Shown one piece after another: positions 23,341-33,396 of a DNA stretch of 64,000 bases (positions are counted from its first letter, which is position 1; every line of letters begins with the position of its first letter). The translations under genes were made by a program, and so were the position numbers. Source of the DNA: Hydractinia symbiolongicarpus (Eukaryota > Cnidaria > Hydrozoa > Anthoathecata > Hydractiniidae); the NCBI RefSeq assembly GCF_029227915.1, contig NC_079883.1, positions 28,148,001 to 28,212,000 of the forward strand. The letters run 5' to 3'. A model generated the notes under the pieces. That model was given only the letters and a program-made list of their open reading frames with translations, ran no database searches and was not told the DNA's origin.

Positions 23341-25423
23341 TTGCAGACCAGATGCCTTTGCAAAACTGAGCTGCTGTATGAAGTTGATCAATAAAAAGGC
23401 GGGCAATGTTGTATGGTGCAGTTCCTAAAGGGTGGTTTTCACATGTATAATGCACCAAATCTATGACTGTACATTGTATATATATCACGTAGTAAAACTC
23501 TTCCCAGCTATAGTCCTGTTTCCATGTTATTTAATCATTGTAAAGACAACTTCATAGGATAAAACTTGATAAAGAAAAGCCTTTTTTCCAAGTTAATTGG
23601 TAGCCTCGTTTACATGTCATTTGGTCATTTACAAAAGAATGTTATAACCTGAAGATTTGCTTTCAGAACTTTGCATGTGGGAAGCCTGTTTTCACTAATA
23701 GAAACCAATGGGACAGTTTTATCTGTAAAAATGTTCAGCAGCAGGGGAGGAGAGCACATAATTATCTGGTCTGTAGATGAAACTACCACCCCAAACACTA
23801 CCTCAATTGGGGTACACCCCATGTTTTAAATTAACCTGGATTTATTGCAATTTATTTTTTTTATTATTTCTAAGAGTTTCACATATTATTTAACTGCAGT
23901 ATAGTATTTTCACTACAGCTGATTTGCTTTGTCATTTCTTCATAAAACATGAAAAATTTGCCCACTTATTAAAGGCTATTGTGCTTATTTTTGTCATGTT
24001 AATCTGGGTTTTGCAAAAATAGTTTGAATGAACTTTGGGTAAAGATATTGTTGGATATCTCACATTATCATATGGTTAAATTTTTTTTGCAATATGGTTG
24101 GCTAATCTATACGAGACATGCTATATTTTTATTTTTTACCAAGAAACGAGTGCATTTTTCACTTATTTTCAATTGTACAGTGCAAAAAGCTAATATTTTC
24201 ATATTTTTTTCCTGATTGGTTTAGTCGAGTTATTGTTTTCCTGAAAATTCACATTGTTCTTTTATTTTTTTGTTCGCATGTAGTCATTAAATTGTAATGA
24301 GGGAGCCATATCTCTCCACCTCTGAGAATGTTTAGTATACCTGTGACTTCAGAGGGAAACACATTGGAAGAGACTTGCATTATTCAAAATTGAGAAATTT
24401 ATCATGAAATAAACCACACAAGTTATTAAATTACAAGTTATCACACATATTATTCTGCGATCACTTTATTAGTTGTTCAATATAAAATTTTATGAACCAT
24501 AACTAAGATTAAACAATAATCTATTGAGTATACCAAATATGTGTTAAAAATATTTTTGCCAGTCTATCAATATATTTCATAACATATAAAAGTTAAAAAC
24601 AAGTTTAAAAATCACCAAAAGCTTTTCGATATAATATCATCATCAGTGCTATATACAAATGTAGTTTGTATATAGCACTGATTTTTTTACAAGTAAAAGT
24701 AATAAAAAGAGAGAAAAATCACAGAACCGTCATGGGAGCAACGGTGTCATGACAATTTTCTAGTTTTTCTCATTTGTTGCATTGATGGAATGTAATTGTA
24801 TCCCTCTAGAATGTTAATTCACATTGATAGAATTATTTATGGATACAGAACAACATCGAATTTACGTTGTTGTATGAACGTTTTGGAAACTAATATAACA
24901 TTTAACCAATCTAAGTAACATTAGTAACTTCAATGTAATGTCTAAATACTTATATATTTTTATAATCATGTCTCCAAATTTTATTACTTTACCTTGGCTG
25001 TAAATCATGCTTTTTTCCTTTTTGTTGATTTCCGTCAATACTACGCGGGGCGGAATCTTTAAAAATTAAAGTATACCTATAAAAAACGAAAACAATTTGT
25101 CCACAGCGAAAATTTGTGCTAAAATTTGTAATGATTGAAATGAATATATTTGATTTTAAAACCTCAACATTCGAAAACATTCAAAGGAATGTTGCATTTT
25201 GCAACGTAATACTGTAAATTTTAAGTTTGCCATATTTACACGGAATTTGCAACTATTCTTGCGATTTGATTTAAAAAATACAGAATCTATGTTGCATTCA
25301 TTTGTGCCCAGGCAGTGACATATTTTAAGAATTGTTTGTTCATCAAGAAATGTGGGTCAAGTGTTCTATTTTGTTCGATGCTAACACTGTTAATTGTGGT
25401 CACTTATATTTTCTTCTTTTCAG
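23341..25423. other. Intergenic, possible decayed coding blocks at 23340-23830
   Basis: Minus-strand readings at about 23640-23822 (TPIEVVFGVVVSSTDQI) and 23345-23480 (ENHPLGTAPYNIARLFIDQL) look weakly coding, but no start, domain or consistent splice model was found. The rest is AT-rich with the hairpin at 24642-24682. A CTTTTCAG acceptor at about 25424 suggests a 5' UTR exon of the downstream glycosyltransferase. Confidence 0.3.
24642..24682. repeat. Inverted repeat, 18-bp arms, 5-bp loop
   Basis: ATCAGTGCTATATACAAA and its reverse complement surround TGTAG. It could act as a transcript stem or be a minimal MITE remnant; no target duplication was found. Confidence 0.7.
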
Positions 25424-25546
25424 CAATTGTAAAAAACCAACAAGCCGGACATAACATGAACAACTTCGAAGCCAAATGTTGTTGACATGTAAAGAAATGT
25501 ATTTCCGATGTACATATTTTCCATCTCAGAGTTGTAAAATTAAACT

Positions 25547-26829
25547 ATGACCAATGTTTTAAAACCTACGTTTTTATTTTTCACAATTATATTAATCAAA
25601 ATAACCATTATATACTATGTCGTGAATGGAAACTGGAGTTTTTTTGAACATCCTGTGTACAAACCAAGTGAAAGATTCTACAACAAAAGCGATTTTTTAA
25701 TTTCGCGAACTTATGCTAATCTTCAAAATGGTCGAGATCTTACTTCAAGGACTAATCCAAACTGGTTCTGGCTTTCAGATAAATTGAACAGGATCAACGA
25801 AAATATGATATATAACAAATTCAATATTAAAGAAACTTCTCAACCAGAGAGAGTTAATGTAGTCCTAATAGTTTCCTCCGCACCAGCAAGATTTGACCGT
25901 CGAAAAGCTATCCGTGAAACTTGGTGGAAAGACTGTAAAACTAATGGCAAGGTAAAATGTCGAATAATGTATTCTTTGTGTTTTAATGTATATACTAGGA
26001 AATTCATAATAGATTTTATTACGAAAATGTTTTATATCGCTGCATGCTCTCCATTTTATAGCTCTCCATTTTATGTGTTTTCTTAACTGATCAAAAAGAC
26101 AAGAAAACAGATATTGGAATCAGACTTTTAAACGAACAATCAAAAAACGCGGACCTGTTTTTTCAAAACCTAGAAGGCGGCCATGACTTTGGAAGACGTT
26201 TTTTATATCATTTAATTTGGGCAATGCAGAAAGTTAAATTTGATTACTTCATGAGGATTGATGACGATTACTTTCTTTGCATGAAGCGTTTCATTGATGA
26301 AGTGCCAATGCCACCTAAATCATTGTACCATTGGGGATGGGTACATTGTATTGAAAATATAGTGCGACCAGAAGAAAGTATTATTCTATTATCACGGGAT
26401 ATTGTTGAGAATTTTGTTGGACAGAACCCAGATAAAATGAAATGTCACCGTTGGGCAGATCAAATGATAGGGGTTTGGAACGAAGATTTAGAATTACCTA
26501 AGTTTTACCATCATGATCCAAGATTACATCACGATCCCCCGGCACAATATGTCAAAAAGTTTAAAGACGAAAAAAATATTTGTGAAAATTATATTGGTGT
26601 ACACGGAGCCTACCCGCCGCAAATGAGACTATTTTGGAAAAATCGTGGTAAATTTGTTGGTAAAAGAGGGAAGACATTTGATGACTATGCAGCCGAATGT
26701 CATTTTCCTTCTGTTATGAAGTGGAATATTTTTGACCCGCTTTGGAGAGCCGAACCGAAGCTTTGTAAAGCAAATCCTGATTGGGGAGGATCGCATGGAA
26801 CAACTTATATTGGTAGGCAAGGTAGTTAA
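25547..26829 (+). CDS. GT31 family beta-1,3-glycosyltransferase-like protein, 2 exons
   Basis: Predicted type II Golgi enzyme of 390 residues that would transfer a sugar (galactose or N-acetylhexosamine type) onto glycans. Exons 25547-25951 and 26062-26829 join in phase 0. There is a short cytosolic N-terminus, a membrane anchor at about residues 8-27 and a stem region. The GT31 signature RRKAIRETWW lies at 118-127, FLTDQKD near 142-148, and the metal-binding DxD-type motif RIDDDYFLC near 200-208. HWGWVHC follows near 225-231. Acceptor sugar cannot be told from sequence. A 15-bp phrase ending in the intron acceptor is repeated directly after it. An AATAAA at about 26966 is a likely poly(A) signal. 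An acceptor at about 25424 suggests a 5' UTR exon. Confidence 0.85.
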
Positions 26830-27782
26830 AGTGTTTTTTTAATCACATTATGTTTATCAAAGTTTGTTTTTGCATTTATTTGAATGTTATATTACAAGTT
26901 GGGGGTTAGGAAGGGAGTGGTTAAGTAACGGTAATACAGTTAAATATTTCATCAAGACATGAACACAAATAAAGATGGACAACGTTTCGAGTAGAAGTGG
27001 TGTCTGTCCATACGAAACTGAGTCCATCCGTTATTTTGATATGGTGACGATGAAAGGTAAACAAACCCTTAAGTTCTCAATTGATGTATTACTACCATTC
27101 CAAGAAATTTTAGATTCTCATCAGTGCACTCGCATTTTCTTTCAAAGCAATTTGCTTTTTAATTTTTTTTATTCTATTTGTGTACAAAATTTCATTTTTT
27201 AAAAATTATGGCTTTTTGCAAAGTTTAACAGTATATAACGCGGTTTTTTAGTGAATTATTAAAAACAGGCTTGTAAATGAATATTTTTTAATATATTGAA
27301 TTGTATTTAAGGGGTATTACACCATCGTAAAGTTAGTAAAGTAAGTGTTCATTTTAAATTTTTTAAGGATTGTCAAGGTATTTAAAAATAAAGAATAAAC
27401 TCTAGACTAATTGTGTAGTAAATTCGCTGTCGGGCGTTTTTGACGTCAATTAAAGGGGCTGAATCCGGTAAAGACGTCTAAAAATAGTGTGACGTTGACA
27501 GAGCTGTTGCATCCTTTACCCTTAATAACGTCGACAACCGTATTATGCGCTGAATGCGTATTTGATGTTTACATAAAAATCATGTTCGTGGTGACGATAG
27601 ACAATCCATGACAAAAAATTGACATTGAAAATCCTGGAATTTTTGACAGAAGATTTAAGATATTCTGAAATTGTCGTAGAAAAAAAACATGTTTGATAAT
27701 CGATTTATTTTTATCTTTCTGCAAAGCTTTCGGAAAGAATTACCTTCAAAATAGTTGAAAGATATTTTTTTTTAGAAAATCT
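26830..27782. other. Downstream of the glycosyltransferase
   Basis: 3' UTR then AT-rich DNA. A block at 26985-27057 ending at GTAAAC reads VCPYETESIRYFDMV and could be an exon, but no partner was found. The 27420-27600 stretch has TE-like GACGTC-rich sequence leading into the minisatellite repeat. Confidence 0.35.
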
Positions 27783-28140
27783 TTACGTCGACAACACTGC
27801 TATGCCGACAGCACTTCTATGCCGACAACATTTTTACGCCGACAACATTTTTACACCGACAACATTTTTACGACGACAACATTTTTACATTGAAAACATT
27901 TCAAAATTTTACGCCGACTACACCTTTTCGCCGACAACATCTTAACGTATTTTGATTGACTGGTGGAGCCAATAAAAATCTTAAAGTTATATCGTCCCGC
28001 ACGAAAATACTGACTGGCGACTGCAACGGCGTTAACCTTAAGCCATCATTGGTCCAAATACGTCTGGTTTGATGCCATTGTCAAATCACTTTATTCTTGA
28101 CGCAATTTAACGTAGACGTGAAGATTTTAGGTGGAGGTAG
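27783..28140 (+). repeat. Dispersed repeat with 17-bp minisatellite, copy 1
   Basis: About nine degenerate 17-bp units of the type ACGCCGACAACATTTTT (27783-27950) are followed by a non-repetitive block, CGTATTTTGATTGACTGG through AACGTAGACG. The same minisatellite and downstream block occur at 39497-39780. The constant flank shows that the minisatellite moves as part of a larger element. Confidence 0.8.
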
Positions 28141-28760
28141 AGTTTTGCTAGTAAGGTTTTGGACTGGCAAACAAGATATGCTTGGTAATCAATGTAAGTT
28201 AGTTTTGTTTTTAAGGAAAACTAAAGATTGATAACAAGTGCTTAAAATGTTCATTATACATGTTCCTTTTATAAGCTCTAAAGCAATTGAAATTCCAAAA
28301 TGAGGCTTGTGGAAAGTACTCAGGCGTAATAAATGCTTAGGTTATGCTTAATGGCAAAAAAGAATTATTGGAATATGCTTATGAAAAACACATGATCAGA
28401 CTCAAAATATGCTTATTTGAAAAAAATATTGCATTTAAATTTTGAGCATTTGCATCTCAATTTTCGCATTTTTTTGGTTAATTCAGACGAAGTTTAAAAA
28501 GAAATACTGCTCACGAAACAAAAAACATAAAAACTTCACAACATTTTCTTAGGCTTCACATAATGCTCAGCATATGCTTAAAAAATAAATGTCATGCTTA
28601 TAAAAAAACAAGTAGCCTGTTTATGAACTGTGTATTTTTTTTAAATTTGCGAGCTTTGGTTTTCGAGATATTTAAGATCAAAGTAGTACTACGGTCGCCG
28701 CCTTGACAGTGTCAATAAGGCCTTTGTGTTTGTTAAACAAGAAGCCACTCTGCACCAGAC
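28130..28760. repeat. Dispersed repeat, copy 2, with an insertion
   Basis: Shares ordered blocks with 21605-21960, but the two halves are separated here by about 350 bp containing repeated ATGCTTA motifs (about 28290-28620). It directly follows the 17-bp minisatellite element. Confidence 0.5.
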
Positions 28761-28833
28761 TGGGTGATATTACGATGTTACTTCTTTCAATGTCGCGATG
28801 GAAGAAACGTCAGACGCTAACTATGGCGATAGC

Positions 28834-28936
28834 CCTCACCCTCGTTCCCAGAGTCTTTCTCTTTTTTGATATTTTATGCGTATAGCGTGACTATCATACA
28901 AAAAAGAGACAAAAGGCTCTGGAAACGAGAGTGAGG
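28834..28936. mobile_element. Foldback MITE of about 100 bp
   Basis: The ends CCTCACCCTCGTTCCCAGAG and, in reverse complement, CCTCACTCTCGTTTCCAGAG continue as imperfect inverted arms of about 45 bp including CTCTTTTTTG. The CTCGTTCCCAG core resembles the TIR of the 71-bp element at 5118-5188, suggesting a related family. No clear target duplication was seen. Confidence 0.65.
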
Positions 28937-29284
28937 TAGTTCTTTAAGTTTCAGGATCCTAAATACTCGTTATCAGAGCTGTTCGAGATTCGAAATATAC
29001 TTTTTTGATCCTTAATGAGGCTACTCAATATGGGTTCTAAGACAGGTCATTTTGTTCCATAGACGGTAGAAGTTCCGTCTGTAACCAAGGACGATTCGTC
29101 CGCTCCCACCGTCTGGAACTCTGTAATGATTCGTCCACTTCTACGGTCAAAAGTGAACGTTAACAATCATAACAAAGTTCGTTCGACGATACGGTACAAA
29201 GGTGCCATGTTTTTTACAGATTCGGATTTGCAGTTGAAGTGAAGATATATGACCACGGCCCTGTATCATTTTCTCATTTCCGTT

Positions 29285-29315
29285 GCCCATGATGGGCCCG
29301 CGCTCATCATGGGCA
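29285..29315. repeat. Short GC-rich hairpin
   Basis: GCCCATGATG, then GGCCCGCGCT, then CATCATGGGC: 10-bp arms around a 10-bp GC-rich loop in otherwise AT-rich DNA. Confidence 0.5.
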
Positions 29316-29649
29316 CCAATAATTGTAAGCACTAGACAGGCGCATGCGCATTTACTTTTTGTTGGCAGAAGAAAAAATGAAAAGACAATGCGTACCAAGG
29401 AACATTCCAAGGAATGTGTTAAATATATACTAGAAGAGTGACGGACCAGCTGTTCTTTTTACAAAAGTTATGATAAGAAGTTACTTATTATAAGCCCGGT
29501 TTAAGTTTGTGTGAAAATACTCAAGCATGAAATTTTTTGTATAACGAGGAGTTAGAACGCATAATAATATCTATCTATCTAGTCGTGTAATTAAAATTTA
29601 TTGATCAAATCAATGCAGGGGATAATACACAAACCAATAATTTACAGAC

Positions 29650-30325
29650 TCGGGTATCAAACATTCTTGAAATGATCTTCATCAGACCAATCTGAATTAC
29701 ACAAATCACACAACCTTGTTTTTGAAGCATATACATCTTTTCGTACTGCAATCTCCACGACATCCACAAACACTCAACTCAATCCCTGTGGAACAGGAAG
29801 ATTATCTGTCAAATTCCATTTGGAACTTTGAGTAAAGGAAACATCGTAGCTTTGCCAAGCTTGCCATCTCTTTGAGTAATTTTTTATCCCTATGTGTGTT
29901 AACAACGAAACGCTTTATTTGTTTAAGGGTAGATAGATACAGAGTTTCCTAAACGTGAAAAAGCCTGAAAAATATCGCTGATTATTTTCATAAAAGATTT
30001 TCACCATGCCATTTTCATTTTTCCAGAAAAGCGTCCATTCTTGCTACAACCTGTTAAAACATGGAAATCCAATATAGCAGCTGCTCGCTCTTCACCTAGA
30101 ACTTTGAGGCACTGTTTAATATTGATGTCACAAGTATGGTCACTCTTCCAGTACGAAAATATGTTGCGAGTGTAAACAACTCACAATAATAGAGAAGCAA
30201 TAAAAACACATCTGTATCTGGCGACAGAATGCAGCATTTGGAAAACAAATCACTTTTTTGCAAAATCGATTGTATATAGAACAAGACGTATGATATACGC
30301 AAACAACCTCGCGGATAAAGTTCAC
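29650..30325 (-). pseudogene. Fragment of a cnidarian-type transposon protein (SPDTDVF / FHVLTGC motifs)
   Basis: On the minus strand one frame has SPDTDVFLLLLYYCELF and YFRTGRVTI. A shifted frame continues with CLKVLGEERAAAILDFHVLT followed by GCSKNGRFSGK, and then KQIKRFVVNTHRDKKLLKEM. I associate the ordered motifs SPDTDV, FHxLTGC and GRFSGK with multi-copy proteins in cnidarian and some vertebrate genomes that look transposon-encoded; no superfamily name is claimed. Several frameshifts and stops show it is dead. A second fragment type lies at 31447-32177. Confidence 0.65.
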
Positions 30326-30632
30326 AAAAAGCTGTCTATCTAAACGTGATTTTTGTTACGAAGTTAGACACGACATATTTTGCTATTCAGATAGGCGATA
30401 TTAATTACGCACTACGCAGTTATTTTTCAAAATTAATTTGTGAGATCTTTTTGAACGGAAAATTTCTCGAAAATTCGATTTTCGATGGGTACGTCTTGGG
30501 TAAACTGACTAACAGGAATAAGAAAGACTCCAAACCCCACCTAAAAGTTGCTAAATTCAGTAATCCAGCATCTTATCTTTTTTAAAAAAAAAAAAAAAAT
30601 AGTTACCAAGATGAGATTTGAACACATTCTTA

Positions 30633-32989
30633 AATAAAAATTGTGCATTTTACAGACCAGACTAAAATGACGTTATAAATCATTTAGTTTGCTCTAACTC
30701 GAGTCAGAAGAATCTATTTGCATAGAAAATTTGCTCAATTATTGCCCTAAACTAAGGCTAGATATTTACGCATGATTTTATCATGTGACACCTTCATATT
30801 TAACAGATCAGATTAAAATTTCATATTTCGGTCTGTGAAATTAATATGAAATGTCGTGAGAGGTCAATTCTTTTAAAAATTGATAAAATATCAAAAGATG
30901 ATTAACTGGTGAAAGATTCATTAAGATATGTTACATGGTTCAGAAATTATGGCGTAGTCAGTAAATTAAATGCTGAATGGTAAAGAAACAGTAGTCATTG
31001 TATCATCAAAATTTTTTTCAAGGAATAAATACAAGAAAGCTTTTAACTCTAATGTATCTGTTCTTCCAACGTTCAGCGGATTCATTCTTCATTTAAACAT
31101 CGAAATAATTCATCAACTTCATCCATGTTTAAAATTATCACCTGTCAACTTTTATTGCTCTTTGACATGGTCATTCGTCAAAACATCACCATCCTTAATC
31201 TAAAGAAAACATTTGTAACAATTACCTTGTATAAATTAATTGACTTGAAGAAATGTAAATAGGGGGCAGGTAGGTGGAATCAAATACAAGAAATTTTTTA
31301 GTTTTTTGTTCAGGTAAAACTCGCTTTGAAACAATGTTGTAGACGGTGTCTGATTTTTCAAACGTTATTTATTACATGGTTATTTCATGCATTTGTTAGT
31401 TTTACAACATAACTTGTTATTTTGTTATTGCTTTCACCAACATCTGCTAGTCATGTCGTTCCTGCTTTCCAGAGGTAAGATGAAGGTTCTTTCGGAATTC
31501 TTCGATGATCCTGTTCATTTCAGTTATAATTAGGAAGTGCTGATCGAGTGCAGGCATGCTGTTTCCTATCCCCTTGATTTCACCAAGATCTTTCATGCTG
31601 CGATTCCCTTGCTCTAAAGCATGATCCACACCAAGTGAGCAAAAAGGAATAGCGCTTTTACTCACTGAAAAAGTTACCATTGTTGAAGAATCTCCAAGTT
31701 TCTGCATCTCTATTGTGCAGGTGAAACATCTGAGATATGTAAATTGGAGAGTATCTAGCGTAGTTGAAAAGATCAAAAACAAAAAAATGCTTTACAAATT
31801 GATCAAGACTTGTAAGATATAAATCCCAATGCTTTTGTCGACTAGCCCTAACAAACAGCAAAAGATTCTCAAACATTTTCATAAAGTTATGCAGAAATTT
31901 TCCTTGATTCACAAAGCCTTGCTCAAAGTTAATTCTTTCATTAAAGTAATCAATCTGGACCAGCAGTAGTTGCAGAAACGTTTCCATTCCTTTCCTTTGC
32001 CCTGTCACATTTTCCTTTATGTGTCATCTCCTGATAACACGTTCTGTGATATGAGCCCTTATTTTCAATAACATATTGAACTGTTAGCTTATCAAGTCTA
32101 AAGGCAAAATCGGATACAAGTAAATCGCCATATAAATGACGCTCCTTCGTGATTGCAAACAAATTGTCAACAAGCAACTCTTTTGGGCTTTTTACAGTTT
32201 CTTCATTTGTTTTCTTTGGTTGACAGATTATACATAAATTCAGTTAGTCCCTTTTTTTTTCGTTTATTTGGATTGATGGGTATTGAATCTTATATAGCTA
32301 TGGTTAAATTTTTAAACAATCTTTGAATTGAAAGCCTATTAACATGAAATAAGAAATGATCAGTCAAATTGTTAACTATCTGAAAAAAAACTTACTCGAA
32401 GCAGTAAATAATTTTTTACTCACCTTACATTTGCCCAGCTTCTGGAACCTGGAGCAATATCTATTTTTCTGAATATATGTTTATTTATCACTAAAGAACA
32501 AAACTGTGTCAGAGTTAACATATGTTTATTTAAATCAAATAAAACATAAAATTCGATTCTAAAAATTCGAAATTCTTGATAGTAAATACTTTACGCAATC
32601 CATAAAGTTTTATGCTATTTCTTTCCCCTTGTTTCAATTCGGAGATTTAAAATTTACTGACCAAGTCATAATTTCTGGACCATGTAACATATCCTAATGA
32701 AACTTTCACCAGTTAATCATCTTTTGATATTTTATCAATTTTTAAAAGAATTGACGTCTCACAGCATTTCATATTAATTTCACAGACCGAAATATGAAAT
32801 TTTAATCTGGTCTGTAAAATATGCAGGTGTCACATGATATAGTAAAATCATACGTAAATATCTAGCCTTAGTTTAGGGCAATAATTGAGCAAAGTCTCTA
32901 TGCAAATAGATTTTTCTGACTCGAGTTGGAGCAAAAAATTGATTTATGACGTCATTGTAGTCTGGTCTGTAAAATGCACAATTTTTATT
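30633..32989 (-). mobile_element. DNA transposon, 2.36 kb, with about 340-bp terminal inverted repeats
   Basis: 30633-30968 and 32649-32989 are inverted copies of one another over their whole length with scattered mismatches. Outer ends read AATAAAAATTGTGCATTTTA; shared internal blocks include TTGCCCTAAACTAAGGCTAG and AAAATATCAAAAGATGATTA. Between them lie minus-strand transposon-protein ORFs (31447-32177). TIRs this long are typical of foldback-like, MULE or some Kolobok/Academ-type elements; the class is not resolved. I could not fix a target duplication. Confidence 0.8.
31447..32177 (-). pseudogene. Frameshifted transposon protein inside the long-TIR element
   Basis: Three overlapping minus-strand frames carry a continuous similarity: a CYQEMTH segment with paired His/Cys near 32050; then FLHNFMKMFENLLLFVRASR, KHWDLYLTSLDQFVKHFFVF and NYARYSPIYISQM; then GVDHALEQGNRSMKDLGEIK. 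At least two frame changes separate them, so no functional protein is made. The DHALEQ block recurs at 33191-33360 in a second copy. The protein is probably related to that of the 29650-30325 fragment, which carries different segments. Confidence 0.7.
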
Positions 32990-33190
32990 GAAAAATTAGC
33001 ACCATACTTTTTTTGGTAGTGTTTACTTAAAGGTTTCAGAAAAACATAAACATTTGCTTTTAATATGTTGATCCGATTACAAATCAACCCTCACTAAATA
33101 ATGTTAATGACAACAATACTGGGTTGGAAACTCACAAATGTATTTTACATAAGCATCAATTGTTGACATTGTTAGAAATTCTGAAGTGAG

Positions 33191-33360
33191 TTAGAAGTCG
33201 ACTTTTGGTTGATATGTTATTTTTGCTGCAGAATTCTTTTGATTAGTATTCAAAATTGGAGCAGTAAGACAAAATCGTTGTAACTCGGATGGGTTTTGCG
33301 TTAGACCACCAGTTACTTTCATAACTTTATTTTCTTGTTCTAACGCGTGATCGGAACCAA
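33191..33360 (-). pseudogene. Second DHALEQ-type transposon protein fragment, cut by the LINE
   Basis: IGSDHALEQENKVMKVTGGL is followed by a short tail, homologous to the 31447-31650 block. The match starts immediately next to the microsatellite tail of the LINE, so the LINE inserted into this gene. Possible upstream parts lie beyond the LINE at 37280-39007. Confidence 0.65.
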
Positions 33361-33363
33361 TAC

Positions 33364-33396
<33 letters not shown>
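33361..33396. repeat. ATT/AAT microsatellite, LINE 3' tail
   Basis: A run of about 11 TTA units (AAT on the LINE strand) directly after the LINE 3' UTR and directly before the DHALEQ fragment. CR1/L2-like elements often end in short microsatellite tails, so this marks the insertion end. Confidence 0.8.

Noticed and set aside
28703-28885. 60-codon plus ORF
   Set aside because: It runs into the foldback MITE at 28834 and has no domain.
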